A stretch of DNA of 57,078 bases from Enterococcus sp. BWB1-3 (lineage in GTDB: Bacteria; Bacillota; Bacilli; Lactobacillales; Enterococcaceae): the NCBI RefSeq assembly GCF_016745275.1, contig NZ_JADOEP010000026.1:1-57078 (forward strand). Reading direction: 5' to 3'. Below the pieces are notes generated by a model that was given only the letters and a program-made list of their open reading frames with translations, was not told the DNA's origin and did not search any database. The translations under genes were made by a program, and so were the position numbers. Positions 19,996-28,803 of the stretch are shown here, piece by piece; the stretch's first letter is position 1, and every line of letters begins with the position of its first letter.

Positions 19996-20158
19996 TAGGG
20001 CGTGTCTGAAAAGTTAGTGGGATTCGAATTTTTCAGTGATTTTTGTTGAAATCAAGGAAGAAAACACAGCTTATGTGGTTCATAAGCGAGTATTTATGAC
20101 GAGGAGTTCGATAAAAATCATCAAACTATTCGCCGCTTGAGTTTTCAGACACACCCTA
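19996..20158. mobile_element. MITE-like element, copy 1 (163 bp)
   Basis: The ends are inverted repeats of 17 bp: TAGGGCGTGTCTGAAAA (19996-20012) and TTTTCAGACACACCCTA (20142-20158), differing at one base. Both ends carry TA, as expected for TA-target duplication by an IS630/Tc1-type transposase. The interior has no coding capacity. A copy with about 93% identity lies at 28014-28175. It ends 14 nt before the ribosome site of the GH3 gene. Confidence 0.75.
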
Positions 20159-20186
20159 ATAATATAGGATGAAGGAGGCAAATTTT

Positions 20187-22310
20187 TTGATCCCACGAGA
20201 AGATGCACGAGTGCTTGCAAAAGAAATTGTGCAGGAAATGACGATTGCAGAAAAAATAGATCAGATAAATTTTCGAGCACCAGCTATTCCTCGCTTATCT
20301 ATTAAAGAGTACAATTATTGGAATGAAGGGCTTCACGGTGTTGCCAGAGCAGGTGTGGCAACTGTTTTTCCTCAAGCGATCGGGCTGGCTGCCGCTTTTG
20401 ATGAGAAGCTGTTGCAGGATGTTGCAGAAGTTATTTCTATTGAAGGTCGTGCGAAATATAATGAATTCGCCGCTTTAGAGGATCGAGATATCTATAAAGG
20501 GCTGACGTACTGGTCGCCTAACCTTAATTTATTTCGCGATCCACGCTGGGGGAGAGGGCAGGAGACCTATGGTGAGGATCCTTTATTAATTGCCCGATTA
20601 GGCAAAGCATTTATTCAAGGGTTGCAAGGAGACGGTGCTTATTTACGTTTGGCAGCGTGTGCTAAGCATTTTGCTGTGCATAGCGGACCAGAGAAAGATC
20701 GTCACTCCTTTAATGCTGAAGCAAGTTTGAAGGATTTGAATGAATTCTATTTACCGGCATTCCAAGCAGCAGTTGAGGAAGCTGACGTTGAAAGTGTCAT
20801 GGGAAGCTACAATGCGATTAATGGTATACCTGCATGTGTCAATCAGACCTTTCTTCAGAAAATTTTGCGCCAGCAATGGCATTTTGACGGACATGTTGTG
20901 TCAGATTATGCTGCGTTGGAGGATGTGCACGAACAGCATCATTACACAAAATCAGCCAGTGAAACAATGGCTTTGGCAATAAAAGCAGGCTGTCATTTAT
21001 GTGCAGGAGAAATATCAGATGCGCTGTTTGAAGCGCTGAGCCGTGGTTTGGTTACAGAAGAGGAGATTACACAAGCGGTTGTTTCCTTGTATACAACACG
21101 TGTGCGTTTGGGTATGTTTGATGAGGACTGTGAATTTAATGCTGTCCCATATGAAATCAATGACTCTCCCAAGCATCAGGAAGTAAATCTTGAAGCAGCG
21201 CAGCGGGCGATGGTTTTATTAAAAAATGATCATTTTCTGCCAATGGACAAAAAGGAATTGACAAGTGTTGCAGTGATTGGTCCAAATGCAGCCAATCAGC
21301 TTGTTTTGAGCGGTAATTATTTTGGTACAGCTTCTAAATACCATACATTTTTATCGGGTATTCAAGACGAATTAGCGGACTCAGCACGTGTTTATTATGC
21401 TTTAGGCAGTCATTTATTTAGAGACCATGCAGAATCAGGACTTTCAAAACCGAATGAACGTGAATCAGAGGCGTTAATCGCAGCCAAATACTCAGATGCA
21501 GCCATCCTTTGCTTAGGATTAGATCCAACGATCGAAGGCGAACAGGGAGATAGCGGGAATGTTTATGGAGCTGGCGATAAAGATAGTTTATCTTTGCCTC
21601 CTCCGCAAAAACGGTTATTAACCCGTGTTTTAGAACAAGGTAAGCCTGTGGTAGTTGTTTTGTCTTCAGGCAGTGCGTTAAGTTTGGATGGTCTGGAGGA
21701 GCATCCACTAGTCAAAGCCGTAATTCAAACGTGGTATCCGGGTAGTTTTGGCGGCAAAGCATTGGCCGATATTCTATTTGGTCATATCAGTCCAAGCGGC
21801 AAGCTGCCCGTTACGTTTTATCAGGACAGCTGTGAACTGCCGGATTTTAAAGATTATGCAATGGACAATCGAACGTATCAAAATACTGAAGCACGGGTGA
21901 ACTATCCTTTTGGCTATGGTTTAAATTACGGAAATAGTCAAATAACAAATGTTGAGCTGACAATATCTGATCGTATTCAGTTGACGATGGAGCTTGAAAA
22001 TAACTCTGATTGGAGCATTGAAGAGGTTTTACAGATTTATGTTCAAATTCATGGTTCTTCATATGCTCCAAGGCATTGGAAATTAGTAGATTTTAAACGA
22101 ATTCAACTGGCTGGTAGCGCCAATCATACATTGGTTGTTGAGCTGGAAAAAAATTGTTTGCAGGTTGTGAATGAACAGGGGCAACGGATTTTTGATGGTG
22201 AGCGTGTGACTTTCCATATTGGATTTTCGCAGCCGGATGAGCATTCTCAACGTCTGACAGGGAAAAAAGTAATCAGTCAAACAATCTTGTTATCAGAAAT
22301 AACAGGCTAA
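20187..22310 (+). CDS. Beta-xylosidase, GH3
   Basis: This 707-aa cytoplasmic glycosidase (no signal peptide) has the GH3 N-terminal barrel, the C-terminal domain and a fibronectin-III-like end. Key segments are 'YNYWNEGLHGVARAG', 'GRGQETYGEDPLL', 'ACAKHFAVHSGPEKDRH' and 'GHVVSDYAALEDVHE', with D240 as the nucleophile. The pattern matches the xylosidase/arabinofuranosidase branch. I place the start at TTG 20187: AAGGAGG (20172-20178) lies 8 nt upstream, whereas the in-frame ATG at 20169 overlaps that site and has no ribosome site of its own. It should release xylose from short oligosaccharides. Confidence 0.88.
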   Translation: MIPREDARVLAKEIVQEMTIAEKIDQINFRAPAIPRLSIKEYNYWNEGLHGVARAGVATVFPQAIGLAAAFDEKLLQDVAEVISIEGRAKYNEFAALEDRDIYKGLTYWSPNLNLFRDPRWGRGQETYGEDPLLIARLGKAFIQGLQGDGAYLRLAACAKHFAVHSGPEKDRHSFNAEASLKDLNEFYLPAFQAAVEEADVESVMGSYNAINGIPACVNQTFLQKILRQQWHFDGHVVSDYAALEDVHEQHHYTKSASETMALAIKAGCHLCAGEISDALFEALSRGLVTEEEITQAVVSLYTTRVRLGMFDEDCEFNAVPYEINDSPKHQEVNLEAAQRAMVLLKNDHFLPMDKKELTSVAVIGPNAANQLVLSGNYFGTASKYHTFLSGIQDELADSARVYYALGSHLFRDHAESGLSKPNERESEALIAAKYSDAAILCLGLDPTIEGEQGDSGNVYGAGDKDSLSLPPPQKRLLTRVLEQGKPVVVVLSSGSALSLDGLEEHPLVKAVIQTWYPGSFGGKALADILFGHISPSGKLPVTFYQDSCELPDFKDYAMDNRTYQNTEARVNYPFGYGLNYGNSQITNVELTISDRIQLTMELENNSDWSIEEVLQIYVQIHGSSYAPRHWKLVDFKRIQLAGSANHTLVVELEKNCLQVVNEQGQRIFDGERVTFHIGFSQPDEHSQRLTGKKVISQTILLSEITG

Positions 22311-22657
22311 GAATGGAATGAACCTGTGTCAATTATTGCTATTTGTAGGCAATTTATCGGAAATAACGGTTTCTTTCGATGGAAAAGTCATTTTGTTAAC
22401 GCTGCCCGTTAGTTAATGAAACGTGAATGGATAGAAATGATCGGAATAATCAACAGATTTAAAAATATCATACCGCATAATTATCATTACAGAAATTTTT
22501 AAAGAGTCAGTTGATTGAGACCTGCCAACAAATGGAAAATTATTCTGTGCTATCTGATCTGCTGCTAAAGGATGAACGGCATTTCTTTTTGGGAGAGGAT
22601 CAATTACTGGTCTCATTGATGATTTCGGAAATACTTACTCAAGGAGCTGAACTTATT
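22311..22657. other. Gap between the two xylosidase genes
   Basis: No gene I can support. A frame open from 22511 runs in phase into the GH43 gene, but its codons before 22658 lack a ribosome site and do not resemble GH43. No terminator-like hairpin with a T tract is obvious. Confidence 0.4.
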
Positions 22658-24295
22658 ATGAAAATTAAAAATCCTGTTCTGCCAGGCTTCAATGCTGATC
22701 CATCTATTATCCGTGTTGAGGACACTTATTATATTGCAAATTCAACGTTTGAATGGTTTCCTGGTGTTCGTTTGCACGAATCCAAGGACTTGGTTCATTG
22801 GAATTTATTGCCATCCCCTCTTTCGACAACCACGTTATTGGATATGAAGGGCAACCCTTCATCTGGTGGTATTTGGGCACCTGATTTATCATATGCTGAT
22901 GGGAAATTTTGGCTTGTTTATACAGATGTTAAGGTTGTTGAAGGTGCCTTTAAGGATATGACGAATTATTTAACGACGGCAACAGATATCAGAGGACCGT
23001 GGTCTGATCCGATTAAGCTGAATGGTGTTGGTTTTGATGCATCACTGTTCCATGATGACAATGGTCGAAAATATCTGGTTCAGCAAACATGGGATCATCG
23101 TGAGTACCGTCATCCTTTTGACGGCATCACCTTAACAGAATTTGATGTAACGGCGATGAAATTAGAACCCAAGACAGCTCGAACGATTTATCAGGGAACA
23201 GAGGTGAAGCTTGTTGAAGGACCTCATATCTATAAAATTAATGGCTACTATTATCTTTTTGCTGCAGAAGGAGGGACAGTATTTACCCATCAGGAAGTTG
23301 TGGCACGTTCTAAAACATTGGATGCTCTTTCTTTTGAAACAGAGCCGAATGGTCCATTTATTACGAATTTCGATACACCAGCCTCTTATTTACAAAAACA
23401 AGGACATGGTGCTTTAGTAGACACACCAAGTGGAGAATGGTATTATGCTTCGCTTGTTTCACGTCCATGGCATCACCCGAATGAATCAGTAACCGATCCT
23501 CGCGGCTGGTCAACATTAGGTAGAGAAACATCCATTCAAAAAGTGGAATGGGACAGTGATGGATGGCCGCGAATTGTGGGCGGACATGGCGGAACAACCT
23601 ATGTAGACGCACCAAAGGACGCACAACTGACCGAAGCACCAAAGGATCACTCACAGTATGACACGTTTGAGCAGTCAACGCTGGATTTGAACTGGAATAC
23701 TTTGCGGGTACCCTTTTCAAAAGAGATGGGAACCATTGGAAACGGTGAACTGCAGCTGATTGGGCGAGGAAGTCTGACAAACAGCCACGAAACTTCCATG
23801 ATTGCTCGTCGCTGGCAGGCCTTTTATTTTGATGCAACAACCAAGGTGAAATTTGAGCCATTTTCTTACCAGCAAATGGCAGGCATGACTAATTACTATA
23901 ACCATAATCATTGGTCATTTGTTTTTGTAACATGGAATGAAATCAATGGTGCAGTTATAGAGGTTGCTGAAAATAATCGCGGACACTATACCTCATATTT
24001 GAAAGAGGCGGCGGTTAAAATTCCGGAAGGTACGCAGTATGTTTGGTTCAAGACAAAAGTTCGTAAGGAAAGTTACAGCTATGCGTACTCCTTTGATGGA
24101 CAAAATTGGCAAGATCTGCCGGTCACATTGGATGCAGCTGTTTTATCAGATGATTATGTTTTACAAACGTATGGCGGGTTCTTTACCGGAGCGTTTGTTG
24201 GACTGGCAGCAGTTGATTATTCCGGCTATGAAACGACAGCTGTCTTTGATTATTTTGATTATCAGGAATATGGTGATGAGGCAAGCTCTGTTTAA
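22658..24295 (+). CDS. Beta-xylosidase / alpha-arabinofuranosidase, GH43
   Basis: This 545-aa intracellular enzyme has an N-terminal five-bladed propeller with 'NPVLPGFNADPSIIRV' (catalytic base D14), 'GGIWAPDLSYADGKFWLVYT', 'GFDASLFHDDNGRKYLV' and 'KLVEGPHIYKINGYYYLF' (general acid Glu). A C-terminal beta-sandwich domain from about residue 330 ('TLDLNWNTLRVP', 'QAFYFDATTKVKFEP') is the one usual for GH43 xylosidases of this size. AAGGAG at 22641-22646 fixes the ATG at 22658. It and the GH3 enzyme are partly redundant, probably differing in chain length or arabinose side chains. Confidence 0.92.
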   Translation: MKIKNPVLPGFNADPSIIRVEDTYYIANSTFEWFPGVRLHESKDLVHWNLLPSPLSTTTLLDMKGNPSSGGIWAPDLSYADGKFWLVYTDVKVVEGAFKDMTNYLTTATDIRGPWSDPIKLNGVGFDASLFHDDNGRKYLVQQTWDHREYRHPFDGITLTEFDVTAMKLEPKTARTIYQGTEVKLVEGPHIYKINGYYYLFAAEGGTVFTHQEVVARSKTLDALSFETEPNGPFITNFDTPASYLQKQGHGALVDTPSGEWYYASLVSRPWHHPNESVTDPRGWSTLGRETSIQKVEWDSDGWPRIVGGHGGTTYVDAPKDAQLTEAPKDHSQYDTFEQSTLDLNWNTLRVPFSKEMGTIGNGELQLIGRGSLTNSHETSMIARRWQAFYFDATTKVKFEPFSYQQMAGMTNYYNHNHWSFVFVTWNEINGAVIEVAENNRGHYTSYLKEAAVKIPEGTQYVWFKTKVRKESYSYAYSFDGQNWQDLPVTLDAAVLSDDYVLQTYGGFFTGAFVGLAAVDYSGYETTAVFDYFDYQEYGDEASSV

Positions 24296-24617
24296 TAATA
24301 AAGGCTGAAGAGAAGATTCTCTATTATTACAGAAAATTATTTGGCTAATCCAGATGGATGTTAAATAAAAGTACTGAACTATAATCATTCAGAGAAGCAC
24401 GATAGAATAACCCGAATGAGTTCATTTTGGAGGAGGAAATTTTTTCATGTACAAGCAGCTCAGGATTTATTAGATGCAGGTGAAATGAAAATAGGGATTA
24501 TATGTGGTAGAGATTTTTGGCTAGAATTTAATTGATGAGTTATATTATGAATTAGAGAACCGATTACTCATCGTGATGATAAAAATAGATGGTCATTTGA
24601 CGAAGGAATTAGAGGTT

Positions 24618-24668
24618 GTGCCAAAGCTTCTTCCTGCGATTACTCATCGTAGGAAGAAGCTTTGGCAC
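24618..24668. terminator. Long 22-bp hairpin
   Basis: GTGCCAAAGCTTCTTCCT at 24618-24635 continues to 24639 and pairs with 24647-24668; the only imperfection is one G-T wobble, and the loop is 7 nt. CGATTTCTTTTC follows on the plus side, so it may terminate the xylosidase transcript. The loop string GATTACTCATCGT also occurs 65 nt upstream at 24572-24584. Confidence 0.6.
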
Positions 24669-24742
24669 GATTTCTTTTCATCATAATTACTAATCATTAA
24701 ATGATAGTTTATTCAGGTTGGGTATCATAAATCAAATAATAA

Positions 24743-24844
24743 TTATTTCACATCAATATAACTGTATAAGGTATATTTTGAGATATTGAAAAAGTCGGCG
24801 ATTTTATCGTCTGATTTTGTAACTAAGAAAGCCCCCTTTTTCAT
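24743..24844 (-). pseudogene. Fragment of a YheO-type HTH regulator (C-terminal end)
   Basis: On the minus strand a 33-codon frame reads KKGAFLVTKSDDKIADFF... and ends NISKYTLYSYIDVK before a stop. This matches the C-terminal DNA-binding helix-turn-helix of YheO/PAS-type regulators ('KGAV..VA..L.IS..TVY.YL'). A stop codon lies directly upstream and no N-terminal PAS-like part is found, so this is a remnant. Identification is by eye on a short segment. Confidence 0.45.
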
Positions 24845-25066
24845 TTAGAAAGTCGTTGTCTGAAGAATAACTTTTATTCGGTTATGCGACTGTATTCCTT
24901 TTTGTTCTTATATGCTATACTGGACAGGCGGTTAACTGGAAGTTGAATTGTATAGGACAACATGAAGAAAAAATTGGGAGAAGCTGCCGGAGGTATCAAT
25001 AGAGGCAGACCATTCTGATTTTATTTTTCATGTTTTGATTTCAGGGAAGATAAGGAGTATCATTTT

Positions 25067-25486
25067 ATGAAGAAGACACTTTTCATTGGCTTGGGAGCTA
25101 TGACTTTAGGGCTGGGAACTCTGGGAATAGTTGTTCCGTTTTTACCGACAGCTGTTTTTTATTTACTAACAGCATTTTTTTGGATGAGGAGTTCAGAAAA
25201 ATTATATGGGCGATTTATTCAGTCTGAACGGTATAAGCAGTATGTGCAGGAGCCGATTGTTAAAAAGAACATTTCTACAAAGAATATGCTTCGTATGTTT
25301 ATCGCTATTTTTATTGTTTTTTTGATTCCATGTATTTTTGTGGATAGTATAGTGATGCGCATAACCATGGCTTGTGTTTATATTGTCCATGTTGTCGGGT
25401 TAACCTGGTATTTAAAGGGGAAGAAAAATAGAAAGACAGATATGAAAACGAATCTGATTAAGATTGATGAGAGGAATAAAAAATAG
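25067..25486 (+). CDS. DUF454 (YbaN family) membrane protein
   Basis: This 139-aa inner membrane protein has four hydrophobic segments. It opens with 'LGLGTLGIVVPFLPTAVFYLLTAFFWMRSSEKLY', characteristic of DUF454/YbaN, then 'GRFIQSERYKQYVQE'. AAGGAG at 25052-25057 precedes the ATG. The family has no firmly assigned function. It stands alone and shares only a bidirectional terminator with the response regulator gene that converges on it. Confidence 0.8.
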   Translation: MKKTLFIGLGAMTLGLGTLGIVVPFLPTAVFYLLTAFFWMRSSEKLYGRFIQSERYKQYVQEPIVKKNISTKNMLRMFIAIFIVFLIPCIFVDSIVMRITMACVYIVHVVGLTWYLKGKKNRKTDMKTNLIKIDERNKK

Positions 25487-25511
25487 TAAGCTGTCTCATA
25501 GAGTAAATGAA

Positions 25512-25557
25512 ATGCTGCCTGAAGTGAACCTTTGTTAAAGGTCATTTCGGGCAGTAT
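25512..25557. terminator. Bidirectional terminator between convergent genes
   Basis: ATGCTGCCTGAAGTGAACC... (from 25512) pairs with ...GGTCATTTCGGGCAGTAT (to about 25557) around a GTTA loop, with a few mismatches. It lies between the stop of the DUF454 gene and the stop of the response regulator, and AT-rich flanks suit termination from both sides. Confidence 0.7.
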
Positions 25558-25568
25558 TTATAATAGTA

Positions 25569-26294
25569 TTAGTACATTTGTGAAATTTTCTTATACTGCT
25601 GTCTTGAAACCGGACAGGTACAATTGTTTTTCAAATGAAGAATCCGCTGTGATTTATCCAGATAAATCACGTTCAGCCAGTTTACTAAATAAGCTTTATG
25701 GCAGCGTATAAATAAAGGTTCTGTTTTTTCAAGATTATTTAAAGTGGAACTGAAATTGAAGGCACCATCTTTTGTATACAATCGGATTCGATGTTTGCCG
25801 GGGAGTGTTTCAAAATAAAGGATATCGCTTTTTTTAACATTCAGTGTGGTGAAACGATTTGAAAAACGGATATTTTCATCTGCGCTTTTTTCATTTCGGG
25901 TATTCTGAGCATGGAGAATACAGGAAATTAACTGTTCAATAATTTTTTCTTCTGAAGAACTTTTTTCAATAAAATCCAGCGCAAAGGTCCGATAGGAAAA
26001 TGCTTCTTTTGCCATAGCACCATGTGCAGTAAAAAAAATAATTGTTGCCATTTTGAACTCATGTCGAATTCTTGAGGCTAAAACAAGACCAGCCCGTTCA
26101 TCTCCGAGTATATTGATGTCCAATAAAAAGATATCTTCCTCTGTAAAAAGCATTTTACTTGCTAGAAGTGATTCAGCAGAATCATAATAGTTCAGACTGG
26201 AAAACATCAGACCCATTTGATGCTGCAGTTTACTCAGGATATTGGCAATCCTGTTATGATGATAAAGTTCATCTTCCAAAACAAAAACATTCAT
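25569..26294 (-). CDS. LytTR-family response regulator (AgrA/ComE type)
   Basis: This 241-aa cytoplasmic regulator has a receiver domain with acidic pocket 'LEDE', phosphoacceptor D59 in 'DIFLLDINI', and 'FFTAHGAMAKEAF', followed by a LytTR DNA-binding domain from about residue 140 ('RFTTLNVKKSDILYFET', 'LFIRCHKAYLVNWLNVIYLDK'). Its ATG directly follows the kinase stop (TAAATG), with GGGGAGAA upstream, so the two are co-translated. LytTR regulators of this class typically answer peptide-sensing kinases and bind paired direct repeats near target promoters. Targets may include the injection-system locus that starts 2.5 kb away, which is inference. Confidence 0.93.
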   Translation of the reverse strand: MNVFVLEDELYHHNRIANILSKLQHQMGLMFSSLNYYDSAESLLASKMLFTEEDIFLLDINILGDERAGLVLASRIRHEFKMATIIFFTAHGAMAKEAFSYRTFALDFIEKSSSEEKIIEQLISCILHAQNTRNEKSADENIRFSNRFTTLNVKKSDILYFETLPGKHRIRLYTKDGAFNFSSTLNNLEKTEPLFIRCHKAYLVNWLNVIYLDKSQRILHLKNNCTCPVSRQQYKKISQMY

Positions 26295-27608
26295 TTAACA
26301 TTTCTCCCCAGATAATATAAATAGAGTCTGTACAAATTTATTGTCAGAAACTGATGTTTTTAAAGTAATATTTGGATAAGCTTCCAAAAGATTATCCACG
26401 ATAGACAAGCCTAAACCGGAATGTCCGTTTTTCCCTGAAACATACGGATTAGAAAGCTCCTGTACAGCTTCAATTTGAGTATGCAGACTATTTCCTATAC
26501 TGATTATATGACCGTTTTCCGTTTCAAGAAAACTAATTTCGATAGTAGAATTATCCATTTTTTCTGCTTCTTCTATCGCATTATCAGTTAAAATTGAAAG
26601 CATTCGAATCAAATCAAGCGAAAGGATAGCTGCTGTCTCCATATCTGTTTTTACGTGAAGCTTAAGAGTGATATTTTTGTGAATAATTTCTGTAATTTTA
26701 CTTGAAAGAAGTGATTTAAATTCTGGCTTTAAACAGTTTAGCTTGAAGAATACCGCATGGTTATCGGTCAACTGCTTTTTTGAAGGCAAAATGACTCTTT
26801 GATAGACTGTTTTTATTCCGGTAATGTTTTCTTCGTTGATTACCTGCTCTAAGCTTGTAAGAATATTCAGGTAATCGTGGCGAAAGCCTTGAAGGTTAAA
26901 TAATGACTTTTCCAATTCCATGGTGTATTGTTTCAGCCCTTGTAACTCTATATCGTGAAATTCTTGTTGTTGCTGTTTTTTTAAACTGTTTACTGCCAAA
27001 TCATGGAGGAATGACAGCAGGACAAATAGAAAGTAAGCTAAAACCAGTATTCCTGTTCGTTCTATTCCCAATTGAGTGAGTGTCAGATAAAGGTAGAAGC
27101 TGACAAAAAGCAAGCTAAATAGGAACAGAGAAAGGTACAGCAGCTGAACTTTAAGAGCAGCCTTTTTAATATCAATGTTTCTTTTCTTCAACCCATCCAG
27201 CAATCCGCTATATCTAAAATTATTTTTGAACAAAAATAAGCCTATCTGACAGGATATAAAACAAACGAATCCATATACCATAAGACTTGGGATGAAAGAA
27301 AGTACCTCAATCGATTGTGATACTGACACGGAAAAAAGTAAAAACAAGAGCAAACCTGAATGCAGCATAGATATTGACTGTACATTTGTATTATTCAGCC
27401 AGAACAACTGATACAACAAAAGCGACAGAATAATTAATACAAATGACAGACACTTATCCAACAGAGAGCCAGGCATCATCGACAGTAAAATCAACCCATA
27501 CAACAGCAGCAGTAATTGAAACAGGCGAAAGGCAGTTTTGTTCAGTGAAGTAACAAAACTGCTTAAGAGAAAAATTATTATAAATAAAGTTCCCAAAAAT
27601 AGTTTCAT
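26295..27608 (-). CDS. AgrC-type sensor histidine kinase
   Basis: This 437-aa membrane kinase has about six helices in residues 1-200, a coiled-coil linker rich in Gln, then the catalytic part of the HPK10 class. Visible boxes are H box 'GFRHDYLNIL' with H244, N box 'LTDNAIEEAEK' with N343, and G box 'GHSGLGLSIVDNLLE' near 395-409. The poly-helical sensor is typical of receptors for secreted peptides (AgrC, FsrC, ComD). It begins 4 nt after a 39-codon open frame on the same strand and has only a weak ribosome site, so translational coupling is likely. Confidence 0.92.
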   Translation of the reverse strand: MKLFLGTLFIIIFLLSSFVTSLNKTAFRLFQLLLLLYGLILLSMMPGSLLDKCLSFVLIILSLLLYQLFWLNNTNVQSISMLHSGLLLFLLFSVSVSQSIEVLSFIPSLMVYGFVCFISCQIGLFLFKNNFRYSGLLDGLKKRNIDIKKAALKVQLLYLSLFLFSLLFVSFYLYLTLTQLGIERTGILVLAYFLFVLLSFLHDLAVNSLKKQQQQEFHDIELQGLKQYTMELEKSLFNLQGFRHDYLNILTSLEQVINEENITGIKTVYQRVILPSKKQLTDNHAVFFKLNCLKPEFKSLLSSKITEIIHKNITLKLHVKTDMETAAILSLDLIRMLSILTDNAIEEAEKMDNSTIEISFLETENGHIISIGNSLHTQIEAVQELSNPYVSGKNGHSGLGLSIVDNLLEAYPNITLKTSVSDNKFVQTLFILSGEKC

Positions 27609-27612
27609 CGAC

Positions 27613-27732
27613 TTACCGCTTCAAATTGTCAACAGACAATTCATCCATTCTGGAAAGTTGCCAATAGATATTTCCTGATTGTTTTTCATTTCCCGGCAAA
27701 TACAACACTAAACCTCGTAAATCTTTTTTCAT
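27613..27732 (-). CDS. Small 39-aa peptide, candidate signal precursor
   Basis: An ATG at 27732 preceded by AAAGGAGAAATAGT opens a 39-codon frame: start MKKDLRGLVLYLPG, middle NEKQSGNIYWQLSRM, end DELSVDNLKR. It stops 4 nt before the kinase start. I do not recognise the sequence. It has no Gly-Gly leader, no cysteine for an AgrD-type ring and no AgrB neighbour. Its strong ribosome site and place at the head of a peptide-sensing kinase operon suggest either a linear pheromone precursor or a leader that couples kinase translation. A longer frame to 27858 has no ribosome site. Confidence 0.5.
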   Translation of the reverse strand: MKKDLRGLVLYLPGNEKQSGNIYWQLSRMDELSVDNLKR

Positions 27733-28803
27733 ACTATTTCTCCTTTTTAATTCATAGTTATATATGAAGTTACTGCACCAACAGTAATCCAGATACCTTA
27801 TTTCTTTTGCTGACGCTGAACGCTTAAATGTAACATTTATTCCAAATGAAGACAACAAAGACTAGGTTTGAATTTACCGATTTTTCACTAAAAATCGTAT
27901 TATATCAGTAGTTACAGAAGCTGTTTTTTAAACAAATGAAATACGCTTTGAAATACTGTCAGTTCAATAATTTTCAGTATTCGTTTCAAAAATTTTAGGT
28001 AAATTCAAAAGACTAGGGTGTGTCTGAAAAGTTAGTGGCATTCGAATTTTTCAGTGATTTTTATTGAAATCAAGGAAGAAAATACAGCTTATGCGGTTCA
28101 TAAGCGAGTATTTATGATGATGAGTTCTATAAAAATCATCAAACTATTTGCGCTTGAGTTTTCAGACACAGTCTAAATTGCGGACTGAAAATCCAGCTCT
28201 TTTTTCAGCATGACATTGTGAATCAAACGAATTTTTTTTATATAAAATAACAGAGCTGAAAATTTTTCTTCTGTTAATTTTCGGATAATTTCTCAAGGGA
28301 TGTAAGAGTTATTAATACGTTACGGAAAATTTGAAATAAATCCGATAAAAATTAGTGACTTTTTATTTGATCGAAAATTGCGCATTTTCTAATAGAATTG
28401 AAGAAATTTTCAATGTTAAAAAGTAGTCCAAAATAAAATTATTTCAATTATTCGTTCAATCAGTTAAATAAAAACAGGAATAATTATTTTAATTTAGAAT
28501 AATTATTTCGCTGTTTATATTATTATAAATGACATTATATAAAAAATAAACCCAAAAAAAGTGCATTTAAGGGTGCTAAAAAGGCACTTAAGGAATTTGG
28601 TGATTTTTTTGAAATTTAAAGCGTTGGATTAACAGCTTTTTCAAAGAAAAAAATCAGCCATTTTTTTCGAAAAAACTTTTTAGGGTATTTGAAATACCTG
28701 TTGGGAAATAATGAACATTTTTTGTAATAAATATGATAACCTTCATATATCAAGAGAATAAAGCTGTATATTAGAGACAGTTTTATTGATTTGGAGGATA
28801 GAA
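27733..28803. promoter_or_regulatory. 1.07-kb divergent intergenic region upstream of the injection locus
   Basis: This very AT-rich region separates the minus-strand peptide/kinase/regulator operon from the plus-strand sheath gene. It holds MITE copy 2 (28014-28175), a hairpin AAGTGC (28559-28564) with GCACTT (28584-28589), and a TATATT -10 candidate at 28767-28772 with no good -35 box. A weak -35 would suit an activator-dependent promoter. I looked for paired 9-bp LytTR-type repeats and found no convincing pair. Confidence 0.45.
28014..28175. mobile_element. MITE-like element, copy 2 (162 bp)
   Basis: The same element as at 19996-20158, with about a dozen differences. Left end TAGGGTGTGTCTGAAAA (28014-28030); right end TTTTCAGACACAGTCTA (28159-28175), where the last bases have diverged. 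TA occurs at both ends. It sits 630 bp before the sheath gene, inside the presumed control region of the injection locus. Confidence 0.75.

Larger units (their letters stand above)
24296..25066. other. 770-bp degraded intergenic stretch
   Basis: It contains a strong ribosome site (GGAGGAGG at 24429-24436) in front of ATG 24447 that stops after eight codons, while the next frame stays protein-like for about 28 codons; this may be a broken gene I cannot name. It also contains a 22-bp hairpin (24618-24668), a fragment of an HTH gene on the minus strand (24743-24844), and a TATACT -10-like box at 24916-24921 upstream of the DUF454 gene. Confidence 0.45.

Noticed and set aside
28295-28345. LytTR-type direct repeats (TACGTTA at 28316-28322) upstream of the sheath gene
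   Set aside because: A partner repeat at about 21-nt spacing is missing on both sides.
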